From Actinomycetaceae bacterium (lineage in GTDB: Bacteria; Actinomycetota; Actinomycetes; Actinomycetales; Actinomycetaceae), in the NCBI GenBank assembly GCA_030537615.1, contig JAUNVP010000011.1, forward strand, positions 39,221 to 103,220: a stretch of 64,000 nucleotides of DNA, read 5' to 3'. The translations under genes and the position numbers were made by a program. Of the stretch, positions 37,710 through 47,361 are shown piece by piece (position 1 is the first letter of the stretch; each line of letters begins with the position of its first letter). The notes beneath the pieces are model-generated. The model saw nothing but the letters and a program-made list of their open reading frames with translations, searched no databases and was not told where the DNA came from.

Positions 37710-39983
37710 TTACGGCTGTGGGTCTGAGATTGGAATTTCAACTGGAATAACGTCTCCGCGCGGCATCGATACCACGGGAATAATGGGATACAGCGAAAGC
37801 CACCACTGATCGAACGGCCGTCGATTGGCAATATCGAGCTCCTCCATCATATTGCGCACCGGCGTTGATTTGATTTCTGCTCCCGCCATTCCAATGTATC
37901 GCGCATCTGAACCACCGCGCGCAAGCGTCTCGGCCAGCTCTTGAATCGCGGAGTACACGAACCGCGTCGCGAGCAGACGGTCAAACGGCGATGGCGCTCC
38001 TCCCTGCTGGAGGTGTCCAAGCGCAGAATGACGCACGTCATACACGCCCTCCCCCTCGGAATCAAAGACGCGAGCGAGAAACTCACGATTGTAAGTCTCA
38101 TGTGCCTTCTCGTTGCGGACCACGAGGAACAGTCTCCGTCCCGCCGCAAACGAGTCTTTGAGGTACGCAGCATCCCTCGAAATATCGGCCAAATCCGTCG
38201 GGATTTCGTTGAGATAGACCTTCTCCGCTCCAGCCGCTATCCCGGCCATGAGGGCGAGGTAGCCACATCGGCGTCCCATGGCGTCCGCGACGAAACAGCG
38301 TCGCGACGCCGCTGCCGATTCTTTGATGCGATCGAGTGCCCACACCGCGTTGTTGAGGGCGGTGTCGGCGCCGATACTCAGCTCACTGCCGGGCAAGTTG
38401 TTGTCAATCGTCGCGGGGACCAGCATCATCGGAATATTGAAAGCCGGGTAGCGACCACGTTCGGAAACCATCGCGTGCACCGACAGGTAGGCGTTGAGAC
38501 CACCGATGACCAGCAGAGCATCGATCTCATTCTTTTCAATCGCCCGGCCAATCGAGTAGAACTCTTCGACACTGGGGATATGCCGGCGCGTACCGAGTTC
38601 AGCGCCGCCCTTGAACGCCCACCCCTCAACGTCTGCCCACGCGAGCTCCGACACCCGATTGTCGATGAGGCCGCCAAAGGACCCCTGTACTCCCAGCATC
38701 TGTAGTCCAGCATCCAGGCCAATGCGTACAGCCGCGCGGGCCGCGGTGTTCATTCCCGGGGCCAAACCACCAACGTGAAGAATCGCTACGCGTTTGGCTC
38801 CGTCTCGCACTGCTTGGGCCAGCGTCTGCGGCGGTTCGGAAAGGATCCGGTTAATCTTCATCATCTCGTTGAAACTGTCGCCGCGTTCGCGTTGAGCGGC
38901 TTTGAAATCTCTCGAGTCGACGAGTTTGGCGATGTTCCGCGTTGCCTTCACCGCTTGGACGAGCGGAATCCGAGTCACGCGATTGTGGCGCACTCCGAGA
39001 ATAAATGCCTCAGTTTCGGGCGTGGCTCGCAGGACTTCCTGCGCCGCGCCATAGCCGAGCAGTGTCGGCATCCATCGGTCGTATGCGGACGGAGTTCCAC
39101 CGCGCTGGACGTGTCCAAGAATAGTGATACGAGGAACCACCCCGAGCCGTTCTTTAATGGCGTCCGCGATGTCTTGACTGGTAATCCGATTCCCGTCGGA
39201 ATCGAGCGCACCTTCAGCAACAATAACAATCGAATCGCGACGACCCGTTTCGCGCCCCAAACGCAGTTTCTCAGCCAGGTCATCTCCCCAGTCTGCTCCC
39301 GGTGGAGCCTCGGGAGTGAACACGTAGTCAGCACCGCCAGCTACTGCCGCCATGAGCGGCAAATACCCGCAGTGGCGCCCCATGACCTCAATGATAAACG
39401 TCCTCTGATGTGACGCAGCCGTAGATGAAATATCGTCGATCGCGTCGACAATTCGATTGAGCGCCGAGTCCGCACCTATCGTCATATCTGTCCCGACGAG
39501 GTCATTGTCGATCGAACCAACCAGCCCAACGATCATGAGATGAGGATGTGCTTTCGCTGTCTCCTCGCTGATCTCGCCACGTTCTACAAGCTCGTCCACG
39601 AGTTCGGGCCACTCGAGTCGGAACTGATTCGTTCCGGTTAATGACCCGTCTCCGCCGATGACGACAAGGCGGTCAATACCGTGGTCCAGCAAGTTCTTGC
39701 ACGCTTGGCGCCGGCCGTCACGTTCGCGAAACTCCGCGCACCGGGCTGTACCAATGACAGTGCCGCCAGCGTTGAGAATCGACGATACGTCCGACCACCC
39801 CAACTTCTTAATGCGATCACCACCGTCAACCGCGCCCTGCCAGCCTTCCAACACAGCGTAGGGGGTGGCCCCCATTTCCAGGCTCGTGCGGACGACGGCT
39901 CGGACCGCCGCGTTCATGCCCTGCGCGTCTCCACCGGATGTCAAGACACCGATTTTCATTGAATCATTGGGCTTGTCGCTCAT
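37710..39983 (-). CDS. pfkA: two-domain 6-phosphofructokinase of eukaryotic architecture
   Basis: A 757-residue tandem fusion of two PFK-A folds; ordinary bacterial PFK has about 320 residues. The N-half (about 1-380) has the active-site elements: G-G-D-G-S at 110-114 and [10 protein letters not shown] with D159/D161. The C-half (about 395-757) is altered: G-G-L-N-A instead of G-G-D-G-S (494-498) and [10 protein letters not shown] instead of I-D-N-D-x-x-G-T-D. It is therefore probably regulatory. Segments such as [20 protein letters not shown] and [10 protein letters not shown] follow animal/fungal PFK closely. ATG 39983 has GGAGG 5-6 bp upstream. It leads pgi. Confidence 0.93.
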   Translation of the reverse strand: MSDKPNDSMKIGVLTSGGDAQGMNAAVRAVVRTSLEMGATPYAVLEGWQGAVDGGDRIKKLGWSDVSSILNAGGTVIGTARCAEFRERDGRRQACKNLLDHGIDRLVVIGGDGSLTGTNQFRLEWPELVDELVERGEISEETAKAHPHLMIVGLVGSIDNDLVGTDMTIGADSALNRIVDAIDDISSTAASHQRTFIIEVMGRHCGYLPLMAAVAGGADYVFTPEAPPGADWGDDLAEKLRLGRETGRRDSIVIVAEGALDSDGNRITSQDIADAIKERLGVVPRITILGHVQRGGTPSAYDRWMPTLLGYGAAQEVLRATPETEAFILGVRHNRVTRIPLVQAVKATRNIAKLVDSRDFKAAQRERGDSFNEMMKINRILSEPPQTLAQAVRDGAKRVAILHVGGLAPGMNTAARAAVRIGLDAGLQMLGVQGSFGGLIDNRVSELAWADVEGWAFKGGAELGTRRHIPSVEEFYSIGRAIEKNEIDALLVIGGLNAYLSVHAMVSERGRYPAFNIPMMLVPATIDNNLPGSELSIGADTALNNAVWALDRIKESAAASRRCFVADAMGRRCGYLALMAGIAAGAEKVYLNEIPTDLADISRDAAYLKDSFAAGRRLFLVVRNEKAHETYNREFLARVFDSEGEGVYDVRHSALGHLQQGGAPSPFDRLLATRFVYSAIQELAETLARGGSDARYIGMAGAEIKSTPVRNMMEELDIANRRPFDQWWLSLYPIIPVVSMPRGDVIPVEIPISDPQP

Positions 39984-40223
39984 GTATCCTCCGTAGCCAT
40001 TGCAGTCCTGATCTATTATCTCGAATTCACGTCTATTCCGTGAGCCAGTACACGCGATTGCCATGACAACTCACGTTAGGCACAACCGCGAATCAATTTT
40101 CTAGGTACAAGGGCGCAGATTCTCTCTGCGATTCCAACGGCACTTCATGTCATCCGAGGGATTGCTCAGTGCTCACAAGCTACGCTAGCTAGGGACGAGC
40201 ATGCGCGAGGGACAGGAAGAACC

Positions 40224-41126
40224 ATGATGAGAGTTGGCTTGATTTCCACCGACACCGTACTCGCGCAGAATCTCGACACCGACACCCTACGACTACGCGA
40301 TGCCCTGAATGCTGCCGGGGTGGCCTCCGACGTCCTCCCCTGGTCGCAACCCGCGCCGTGGGATCGGTACGATCTTCTCGTTCTGCGTTCCCCATGGGAC
40401 TATCAAGACCGCATCAACGAGTTTCACGAGTGGCTCTCCTCAATTGAATCCACGACGCGTGTGCTCAACGCCCCCGAGCTCATTCGCTGGAATCTCGACA
40501 AAACATATCTGTCAGATCTGGAAAACCTCGGTATCGCAGTCTGCCCCACCACGTACTGTCGCAGTTTGGCTGCGTGCGAGGACGAGCTGCGACAGTACGA
40601 TGCGCTCGACCAAGCATGCGTCGTCAAACCCCATATTTCCGCCAGTTCAGAGAACACCGGCCTATTTGCCGGTGCAGAACCAGCCGCCCTCGACCTGTGT
40701 CGAACTATTCTTCTCCTCGGCAAAACCGTCCTCATCCAACCGGCCATCGATCGCGTCCAAGACGGCGGAGAACGCGGACTCGTGTTCTTCAACGGGAAGT
40801 TTTCCCACGCCATCAGCAAGGGGGCGATCTTGCGTCCGGGAGGTGGATATCTCGATAATCGTTCGGAGAATATCCGTACGGTTACCGCCAGCGACGCCGA
40901 AAGACAACTCGGCTTTGCCACTGTTGAAGCCGTCGCGCACTTCGCTCTCGCTCAGCGCTGGAGCGAGGACGCCCACTATCCGCTATATGCGCGCATCGAC
41001 GTCGTCACCCCCGAATCGGGTGATCCGATTCTCCTTGAAGCCGAACTGTTCGAACCGTCGGTTTACTTACGCTACAGCAACGGCGGTCTCCAACGATTCG
41101 TCGATGCGATCATCGCACGCCTGTGA
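40224..41126 (+). CDS. ATP-grasp enzyme, uncharacterised
   Basis: A 300-residue ATP-grasp protein with V-V-K-P-H-I-S-A-S-S-E-N-T (nucleotide-binding lysine), Y-A-R-I-D-V-V and L-E-A-E-L-F-E-P-S (metal ligands). It has no N-terminal domain beyond the pre-ATP-grasp region (V-L-R-S-P-W-D-Y). Similar proteins join a carboxylate to an amine or thiol, for example glutathione-synthetase-like ligases; the substrate here is unknown. It stands alone on the plus strand, 12 bp before the end of the convergent methylase. The ATG-ATG start offers two options (40224 or 40227). Confidence 0.82.
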   Translation: MMRVGLISTDTVLAQNLDTDTLRLRDALNAAGVASDVLPWSQPAPWDRYDLLVLRSPWDYQDRINEFHEWLSSIESTTRVLNAPELIRWNLDKTYLSDLENLGIAVCPTTYCRSLAACEDELRQYDALDQACVVKPHISASSENTGLFAGAEPAALDLCRTILLLGKTVLIQPAIDRVQDGGERGLVFFNGKFSHAISKGAILRPGGGYLDNRSENIRTVTASDAERQLGFATVEAVAHFALAQRWSEDAHYPLYARIDVVTPESGDPILLEAELFEPSVYLRYSNGGLQRFVDAIIARL

Positions 41127-41138
41127 GCACATGGACGA

Positions 41139-42218
41139 TCAGTTCGTTGGGGGGACGTCCTTCCGGTGGTCTTCATAGCCGACGATCGTTTGTTGAACAT
41201 CCGAAGCGGGGCCGGCGACAAAAATCCACTCGGTATTTCTCGTATGGGAAATCTTGCCAACCTTCTTCCCCGCCGGATTATGTATACCGATACGTGCTCC
41301 GACGTACCTCGAATGCTCAAATGCTAATTTGACCACGCTTTCACAACCGATGGAATACAGTTGCTCGATCATTTCATCGGCGGTGATCCACGATTCGTTG
41401 TTGTACGAAATGAGGAGCAGATTCGCGCGCGCGTCCTCCAACAGCGTGAAGAACGCCTCTTTCATACGGGGCTTTGAGTTAAACACTGATTTCGTCGCCT
41501 GATCGCGCGAATCAATGCGCTTATGTGCGACACCGTACGTCGGAGGTTTATCCCACCGCACGAGGGTTTCCCAAATGTGGTAGTTCGTGAAGTAGCGGTG
41601 CTGGTTGTAGGGCGGGTCGAGGTAGAGCAAGTCCGTCTCAGGTAAATCATGAATCAGCTGCGTTGCATCCCCATGGAGGGCAATGCCAGTTCCTGGAAGC
41701 ATGGCAGGAAACTTGAGCTCAAGATCGTTATACGACCGAGGCGCCCAGTCCTTGAGATACGCCATTTGAACGCCCGTCGTCGAATCGACACGATCAGCAG
41801 CTTCCATCAGCGATGTCAACAGTACGGGGTACAGATCCGTCCCGCAGAACTCGGCCTCGATAGCTTCACGGATCGCGTCAATACGTTCACCGTTGTGCGG
41901 CTGGAAAAACCGAGAATCAAGGCAAAAAGTCTGCGTGAAGTAACCGGCCTCCCCCACGAGCGACGAAAGGTATCTGAGCGCGTCCTCCAACTCGGTCTGG
42001 TCGATGGCTTCGCTATCGAGTTCAATGTAGGTCTGCGCCAGAACATGCGAATAGGTCGCGAGATCCGCCGCAGTCGTCACGATGCCACTACGCTTGAACT
42101 CTTGAGCGACGCGCGTCGTCCCGGTGAATAGATCAACGGCGGTGCGCGCCCCACTGTTACGCGCCAAGCTACCGAGCACGGGAACGAATACCCGCTTGGA
42201 GCCGATGTACTTAAACAC
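41139..42218 (-). CDS. orphan D12-class DNA adenine N6-methyltransferase
   Basis: A 359-residue class-I MTase with circularly ordered motifs of the Dam/D12 group: N-terminal Y-I-G-S-K-R, motif I D-L-F-T-G-T-T-R-V-A (a variant of F-x-G-x-G), and motif IV L-Y-L-D-P-P-Y-N-Q-H-R-Y. It methylates adenine N6. No restriction endonuclease gene flanks it, so it looks like an orphan. Target sequence cannot be predicted. GTG 42218 follows GAGGGGAGA. It converges with the ATP-grasp gene. Confidence 0.87.
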   Translation of the reverse strand: MFKYIGSKRVFVPVLGSLARNSGARTAVDLFTGTTRVAQEFKRSGIVTTAADLATYSHVLAQTYIELDSEAIDQTELEDALRYLSSLVGEAGYFTQTFCLDSRFFQPHNGERIDAIREAIEAEFCGTDLYPVLLTSLMEAADRVDSTTGVQMAYLKDWAPRSYNDLELKFPAMLPGTGIALHGDATQLIHDLPETDLLYLDPPYNQHRYFTNYHIWETLVRWDKPPTYGVAHKRIDSRDQATKSVFNSKPRMKEAFFTLLEDARANLLLISYNNESWITADEMIEQLYSIGCESVVKLAFEHSRYVGARIGIHNPAGKKVGKISHTRNTEWIFVAGPASDVQQTIVGYEDHRKDVPPTN

Positions 42219-42288
42219 TCATCTCCCCTCGCGGTACTCCTAGACTCTAAAGTCCACCGTACTCGATAACCGGCCCGTATCGGTGACG

Positions 42289-43947
42289 TCAGTGTGAGAA
42301 GTGGCGGTTTCCCGTGAAGTACATGGTGATGCCAGCCTGATTTGCGGCGTCAATCACCTGGTCGTCTCGGATGGAGCCACCCGGCTGAACGACTGCTTTC
42401 ACCCCGGCATCGATGAGTAGCTGGAGGCCGTCAGCAAAGGGGAAGAATGCGTCGGAGGCCGCAACCGCGCCTTCACTGCGGCGCGGCGGCTCACTGCTGG
42501 CGACCTCAGCCACCGAAGCACCACCGACACCGGCATCGACATTCGCGTCCCCGGTTTCGCGTCCTCCGAGGGTATTTGCTCGCTCAATGGCTAGAGCACA
42601 CGAGTCCACGCGGTTGACCTGTCCCATGCCCACGCCGACCGAGGCGCCGTCTTTGACGAGCAAAATCGCATTGGAACGCACTGCTCGCACCGTGGTCCAT
42701 GCGAATGCCAAATCGCGTAGCGTCGCTTCGTCGGCGGGATCGCCGCTCACGAGCGTCCAGTTGTCGGGATTGTCGCCATCAGCATCGCAGTCGTCACGAT
42801 CTTGAGCCACGAGACCACCGCTAATCTGCTTGAACTCAATAGTTCCACGCGTGGGCGGCTCGACTTCAAGCACGCGCAAGTTCTTCTTCTGGGCGAGGAC
42901 GTCGACAGCTCCTTCGTCATACGCCGGAGCAATCACGACCTCAGTGAAGATGGGCGCGATCTGCTTCGCCAGTTCAACGCTGACTGGACGATTGACCGCA
43001 ATGACGCCACCGAAAGCCGATACCGGGTCGCAGGCGTGGGCGCGGCGATGCGCTTGAGCAACATCGTCTCCGATAGCGATCCCGCACGGATTCGCGTGCT
43101 TAATAATGGTGACACAGGGCTCGGAATGATCGTAGGCTGCGCGCAGGGCAGCATCTGCATCCGTGTAGTTGTTATAGCTCATGGCCTTGCCGTGCAGTTG
43201 CTTGGCACGGGCGATACCACCATTTTCCTTGCGGCCCGCGAATCCTCCCCCGGCGTTGATGTAAACGGCACCACGTTGGTGTGGATTCTCGCCGTAACGC
43301 AACGGTTCGAGGCGATTCCACGAGGCGGCGAGAAAACTGGGGAGATTATCTTTGCCTGATTGAGTAGCAAACCAGGTGGCGACAGCAGCATCGTACGTTG
43401 CAGTGTGAGCAAACGCTTGGGCCGCCAGGTTGAGACGCTCGGCATCAGTGAAACCACCGGACTCGAGTGCGGCCTCGACATCGCTGTAGGATCCTGCACT
43501 CGTCACGACGGCGACCGACGCATGGTTCTTCGCCGCGGCTCGCACCATTGTCGGGCCACCGATGTCGATTTGTTCAATGCATTCAGCAAAGGATGCCCCC
43601 GAGGCAACGGTGTCGGCAAACGGGTACAGATTAACGATAACGAGATCGAATGCTTCGACCTCGAGACGGGCTAGCTCATTGACGTGTTCACGTTTGGTCC
43701 GGTCGGCAAGAATGCCGGCGTGCACGCGCGGGTGCAGTGTTTTCACTCGCCCGTTGAGACATTCGGGGAACCCGGTCAGTTCCTCGACGTGGGTCACTGG
43801 TACACCAGACTCTTCAATACGTGACGCTGTGGAGCCGGTCGATACGATGGAAACTCCGTGACGATGGAGAGCCTGAGCAATATCGGTGACGCCGGACTTG
43901 TCGTACACGGAAATCAGTGCGCGGCGAATGGGTTTGCGAGTGGTCAA
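42289..43947 (-). CDS. purH: bifunctional AICAR transformylase / IMP cyclohydrolase
   Basis: Catalyses the last two steps of IMP synthesis. The 552-residue protein has the N-terminal IMP cyclohydrolase ([25 protein letters not shown]) and C-terminal AICAR transformylase with L-R-Y-G-E-N-P-H-Q and the catalytic K-H-A-N-P-C-G. TTG 43947 is the start: GAGGAG lies 6 bp upstream and the protein begins M-T-T-R-K-P. A G/A/V/E-rich insertion of about 25 residues precedes [10 protein letters not shown] near residue 480. A ZTP riboswitch lies directly upstream. Confidence 0.95.
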   Translation of the reverse strand: MTTRKPIRRALISVYDKSGVTDIAQALHRHGVSIVSTGSTASRIEESGVPVTHVEELTGFPECLNGRVKTLHPRVHAGILADRTKREHVNELARLEVEAFDLVIVNLYPFADTVASGASFAECIEQIDIGGPTMVRAAAKNHASVAVVTSAGSYSDVEAALESGGFTDAERLNLAAQAFAHTATYDAAVATWFATQSGKDNLPSFLAASWNRLEPLRYGENPHQRGAVYINAGGGFAGRKENGGIARAKQLHGKAMSYNNYTDADAALRAAYDHSEPCVTIIKHANPCGIAIGDDVAQAHRRAHACDPVSAFGGVIAVNRPVSVELAKQIAPIFTEVVIAPAYDEGAVDVLAQKKNLRVLEVEPPTRGTIEFKQISGGLVAQDRDDCDADGDNPDNWTLVSGDPADEATLRDLAFAWTTVRAVRSNAILLVKDGASVGVGMGQVNRVDSCALAIERANTLGGRETGDANVDAGVGGASVAEVASSEPPRRSEGAVAASDAFFPFADGLQLLIDAGVKAVVQPGGSIRDDQVIDAANQAGITMYFTGNRHFSH

Positions 43948-43982
43948 GGTATGCTCCTCGATGTGTCTATCTGTACATGACA

Positions 43983-44054
43983 CCCAGGCGGGCGGCGTCA
44001 TTTTCTGGACACGTGGTCGCTCCCCGGTGGTTGTCCACCCTCGCCAGTCACGAC
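43983..44054 (-). ncRNA. ZTP (pfl) riboswitch before purH
   Basis: The minus strand shows the class signature GGTCGTGACTGGCGAGGGTG, then CAACCACCGGGGAGCGACC and the 3' block CCGCCCGCCTGGGTG, immediately before a small GTGTC/GACAC hairpin and the purH RBS. Its substrate ZMP is made and consumed by PurH itself. It starts 11 bp after the purN stop, so it controls purH inside the perM-purN-purH run. Confidence 0.92.
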
Positions 44055-44064
44055 CAGTTTCAGT

Positions 44065-44718
44065 TTAGCCAAGTTCTACCCAGCGTCCTGCAGTTGTCCA
44101 CCCTTCACGCATGAGACGGCCCACAGTTTCAACAAGTTGGGCACGTTCCGCGACCTGGATGCGCTCCAACAGTGTGGAGACCGTATCGGAGGCTTCCACG
44201 GGAACGACTGTTTGAGCAATGATCCGACCGGTATCGACGCCGGGATCGACGAAAAACACGGTTGCGCCGGTGTACTTGACGCCGTAGTTCAGAGCATCAG
44301 CCGGACCGTTAATTCCTGGGAACGCCGGCAACAGGGAGTTATGGGTGTTAATGACTCGTCCGTCGAACTCGGTAAGGAAGCGCGGGCCCAACAGTTTTAG
44401 GAACCCCGCGCTGACTACGAGGTCGGGTTCATACTGGGCGACCGTTCGCGTCATCGCGTCATCCCACTGGTCGCGATCGTCGTAATCGGCAACGCGGCAC
44501 ACAAAGGTGGGGATCTGGGCGCGCCGGGCACGTTCTATTCCCCCAGTCCCCTCTCGATCAGCACCAACTGCCACAACCGTGCACCCATATTCAGGTGACT
44601 CACATTCATCTATGAGGGCTTGGAGATTACTGCCCGCTCCGGAAACGAGCACGACTAGTCGGGCGGGGGTGTTTCGTTCAAGTGGTTCGGGAGTGATGGC
44701 CGGATCAGTGATGCTCAT
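44065..44718 (-). CDS. purN: phosphoribosylglycinamide formyltransferase
   Basis: Transfers a formyl group from 10-formyl-THF to GAR in purine synthesis. The 217-residue protein has V-S-G-A-G-S-N-L-Q-A-L-I (phosphate loop). The signature N-T-H-N-S-L-L-P-A-F-P-G has a T and N where most PurN have I and P; the catalytic N and H remain. V-D-P-G-V-D-T-G-R-I-I carries the catalytic aspartate. An N-terminal extension of about 18 residues precedes the domain. The start overlaps the perM-like gene by 14 bp. Confidence 0.94.
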   Translation of the reverse strand: MSITDPAITPEPLERNTPARLVVLVSGAGSNLQALIDECESPEYGCTVVAVGADREGTGGIERARRAQIPTFVCRVADYDDRDQWDDAMTRTVAQYEPDLVVSAGFLKLLGPRFLTEFDGRVINTHNSLLPAFPGINGPADALNYGVKYTGATVFFVDPGVDTGRIIAQTVVPVEASDTVSTLLERIQVAERAQLVETVGRLMREGWTTAGRWVELG

Positions 44719-46234
44719 CTCCGTCCTCCGTTGGACTGTGGTGATCGGGATCTAAATCGGTGTCGTGTTCCTCGGGGGAATCCTCTTCCGATGGCTTGTG
44801 AAGAGTGTGCGCTGGCTGTATTGTCTCATCTTCTGTTTTGGTAGCGCTATCGTCTGAGACGGCTTCAATGGGTGAGTCTTCGTTGCTGGCAACTTCCTCA
44901 TCCGTTTCTACGGCAGAGCCTTCAACTTCCTCAATGACAGAGCCTTCAACTTCCTCAATGACAGAGCCGTCAGCACCGTCCTCGTCACTCTCACTCGCCC
45001 GATTTCCCGAAGGCTCTCTCATGCCTAAACGCACAAGGACATCGGGATGCGACAGCGTGTAGATAACTAATGCGGTACCCCCAACTTCGAGGGCAACAAG
45101 TACGCCGGCAAGCGCCCATCTGGGGCCCAAAAGGCTCATTCTTGCGCTCCACACGCCACCGGTCGACAACCACATCCACACTGTCGTGACCACTGTAGCC
45201 ACTGCGAGAGATACCGCGGCATGGGTCAGATGGTCAACGAGTAGTTTTTCTTTGCGTGTGCGAATGAAGTAAACGGACACAAGTATTCCGACGATCACTG
45301 GAATGATGACAATCCAAATACCAATGACAGTGTGGGGAATCGCGCCGAGAACAGGAACGGACGGGATAGGTTCAACCGGTGAGCTACTCGGTGTATGAAT
45401 CGCGTCAATGCCTGCGTAAAACCCCGGTCCCGCCAACCACGACACCGCAGCAGCTATGACGTTCGGCAAGTACGCCAGTTGCGCTATCCATAGCAGAATC
45501 AGGTCTGCCCACGATGCGTTCACAAGCTCTTGGATGGACAGGACCCGAGACCAACCGGAGACTATTCCAACTACGAGGGACACCAGACCGAGCACGGCGA
45601 TTACGCCCGTGAGCTTGACCCCGTCGATCACACTGCGCCGATAGAGCGCTATCTGATCCCACCATGATGGGCGCGTGTCCCACATGGTTATAGCGCTACA
45701 CCACGCGAGAACCACAATGATTAGCGCCCCGAGTGTCGTCCATCCGAATGAAGAGTGGGTATGCGACAAGGCCGCTAGAGCTGCTACGGTCACCACGTAG
45801 ATCGGTACAAAAAAGCCCGCTGTTCGCCAAGACTCCGCCTTGGCGCGCCACAGTCCTATCCGAGCTAATCCGAAATGCAGTATCGTCAGCCCGAGAGGGA
45901 CGAGGTCGATGCCAACCCCGTTAAGGGTGAGGGGACTGAGATACGACAGTGCCCACACATCAGCGCCGACACCAATTGCCGCGTTCCAGTCGACCTCCAT
46001 CATCCACGGATTCGAGGCCGTCAACAAAAATGCAACGAGGGCACAAGCAACCGGAAGAGCCCAAGACATGAACGCGACCTCGACGGCCGCAATCGTGATC
46101 CGTACCCAACCGCGCGGAGGACGAATAACAATCTCACGACGCTCAAGCGGCACGGTGGTTGTCGTCTTGAGGGGAGTCGGAACGTCCGACTTCACTTCTG
46201 GAGTATCAGATTCAGGTTGCATCGCTTCTATCAT
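44705..46234 (-). CDS. DUF6350 membrane protein, PerM-like cell-division factor
   Basis: A 509-residue polytopic membrane protein with a 40-residue hydrophilic N-terminus, about nine hydrophobic segments and a 110-residue acidic cytosolic tail rich in E, D and S. Position between sucD and purN matches the mycobacterial perM locus (Rv0955 family, DUF6350), a membrane protein linked to cell division. The assignment rests on synteny and topology. The tail contains a perfect 8-residue repeat (E-G-S-V-I-E-E-V twice) made of 24-bp DNA repeats that carry the GAAGGCTC motif. Start ATG 46234 has a weak RBS; an ATG four codons later is an alternative. Confidence 0.8.
   Translation of the reverse strand: MIEAMQPESDTPEVKSDVPTPLKTTTTVPLERREIVIRPPRGWVRITIAAVEVAFMSWALPVACALVAFLLTASNPWMMEVDWNAAIGVGADVWALSYLSPLTLNGVGIDLVPLGLTILHFGLARIGLWRAKAESWRTAGFFVPIYVVTVAALAALSHTHSSFGWTTLGALIIVVLAWCSAITMWDTRPSWWDQIALYRRSVIDGVKLTGVIAVLGLVSLVVGIVSGWSRVLSIQELVNASWADLILLWIAQLAYLPNVIAAAVSWLAGPGFYAGIDAIHTPSSSPVEPIPSVPVLGAIPHTVIGIWIVIIPVIVGILVSVYFIRTRKEKLLVDHLTHAAVSLAVATVVTTVWMWLSTGGVWSARMSLLGPRWALAGVLVALEVGGTALVIYTLSHPDVLVRLGMREPSGNRASESDEDGADGSVIEEVEGSVIEEVEGSAVETDEEVASNEDSPIEAVSDDSATKTEDETIQPAHTLHKPSEEDSPEEHDTDLDPDHHSPTEDGDEHH
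44868..44971 (-). repeat. GAAGGCTC-WSY-CATGG motifs within the perM-like gene tail, with 24-bp repeats
   Basis: Copies on the minus strand: GAAGGCTCTGTCATT (44933-44947), GACGGCTCTGTCATT (44957-44971), GAAGGCTCTGCCGTA (44909-44923) and a weaker CGAAGACTCACCCAT (44868-44882). The three central ones lie in a 24-bp tandem repeat (two perfect units, about 44915-44962), reading E-G-S-V-I in the gene. Confidence 0.75.
45009..45023 (+). repeat. GAAGGCTCTCTCATG motif copy
   Basis: A full copy inside the perM-like gene, antisense to it; the gene reads it as M-R-E-P-S. Confidence 0.75.
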
Positions 46235-46298
46235 GGGGGATCTTGCCCTGTGGATGGAGCTCGCGCGCCGACGAGTGCCGAGATTCGGCGCGCGTTTT

Positions 46299-46372
46299 CA
46301 TCACAGAGCCTTCTGCGTGTTCCCCCACTTCCATGAGTGAGCCTTCGTTCGGCAGTGCATGGGAGAGTCTTT
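46299..46372 (-). repeat. Motif copies upstream of the perM-like gene
   Basis: One perfect copy CGAAGGCTCACTCATGG (minus strand, 46331-46347) is flanked by two degenerate ones (GAAGGCTCTGTGATG at 46299-46313 and AAGACTCTCCCATG at 46359-46372). All three lie in the perM/sucD intergenic gap and share orientation; the spacing is about 30 bp. Confidence 0.75.
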
Positions 46373-46390
46373 AGTACCTAGGGAAAAGAA

Positions 46391-46418
46391 TGGGGCCCGG
46401 TGTTTTCACCGGGCCCCA
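46391..46418 (-). terminator. terminator after sucD
   Basis: A 12-bp perfect stem TGGGGCCCGGTG around TTTT lies 12 bp downstream of the sucD stop, separating sucCD from the perM-like gene. Confidence 0.9.
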
Positions 46419-46429
46419 CACAGTAGAGA

Positions 46430-47347
46430 TTACTTGAGGATTTCGCGCGCGAGATTAGCAGTCTCGGTCGGGGTCTTGCCGACCTTCACTCCAACAGCTT
46501 CGAGCGCTTCCTTCTTCGCCTGCGCGGTGCCGGAAGAACCGGAGACAATAGCGCCGGCGTGACCCATCGTCTTGCCCTCGGGAGCGGTGAAGCCCGCGAC
46601 ATACCCGACAACCGGCTTCGTCACGTTCTCCTTGATGAATTCGGCGGCGCGCTCTTCAGCGTCGCCACCAATCTCACCAATCATGACAATAAGGTCGGTG
46701 TCAGGATCATCCTGGAACGCCTTGAGAGCATCGATGTGCGTCGTCCCGATAACCGGGTCGCCACCAATGCCGATGCACGTTGTGAAACCAATATCGGACA
46801 GTTCATACATCATCTGGTAAGTCAGCGTACCGGACTTAGAAACAAGGCCGATGCGACCGGGGCCGGTGATGTCAGCCGGGGTAATTCCGACGTTCGACTT
46901 GGCCGGTGAAATAATACCCGGGCAGTTCGGTCCGATAATCTGCACGCCCTTTTCGGCGGCGATTTCACGGAACTCGACCGAGTCCTGGACCGGCACGCCC
47001 TCAGTAATCACGACAACGAGGCGCATGCCAGCGTCAATCGCTTCAAGAACTGCATCCTTCGTGAAACGCGGTGGCACAAAGACAACGGACACTTCTGCAC
47101 CGGTTGATGCCTTCGCTTCAGCGACAGTCCCGAAGACGGGAACGTCATGGGCTCCAGCTTTGACAGAATCTGCCATCGGACCGTAGGGCTCGATTTCGAA
47201 AGTCTGGATCTGACCGGCCTTGCGTGGATTAACGCCACCGACAACCTTGGTGCCAGAAGCGATCATGCGCGTCGTGTGCTTGGTGCCTTCAGAGCCGGTC
47301 ATGCCCTGAACAATGACGCGATCTGTTTCATTGAGGAAAATAGCCAT
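46430..47347 (-). CDS. sucD: succinyl-CoA synthetase, ADP/GDP-forming, alpha subunit
   Basis: Binds CoA and carries the active-site histidine. The 305-residue protein has [12 protein letters not shown] (CoA loop), G-P-N-C-P-G-I, and the catalytic histidine in M-G-H-A-G-A-I near residue 258. It starts 14 bp after sucC and shares its transcript; the terminator 46391-46418 ends the unit. Confidence 0.97.
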   Translation of the reverse strand: MAIFLNETDRVIVQGMTGSEGTKHTTRMIASGTKVVGGVNPRKAGQIQTFEIEPYGPMADSVKAGAHDVPVFGTVAEAKASTGAEVSVVFVPPRFTKDAVLEAIDAGMRLVVVITEGVPVQDSVEFREIAAEKGVQIIGPNCPGIISPAKSNVGITPADITGPGRIGLVSKSGTLTYQMMYELSDIGFTTCIGIGGDPVIGTTHIDALKAFQDDPDTDLIVMIGEIGGDAEERAAEFIKENVTKPVVGYVAGFTAPEGKTMGHAGAIVSGSSGTAQAKKEALEAVGVKVGKTPTETANLAREILK

Positions 47348-47361
47348 GGTGTTCTGTCCTC

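Noticed and set aside
45875..46336. Long open frame on the plus strand opposite the perM-like gene
   Set aside because: Arginine/proline-rich translation, overlaps a clear membrane-protein gene over its whole length, no RBS; a shadow frame.
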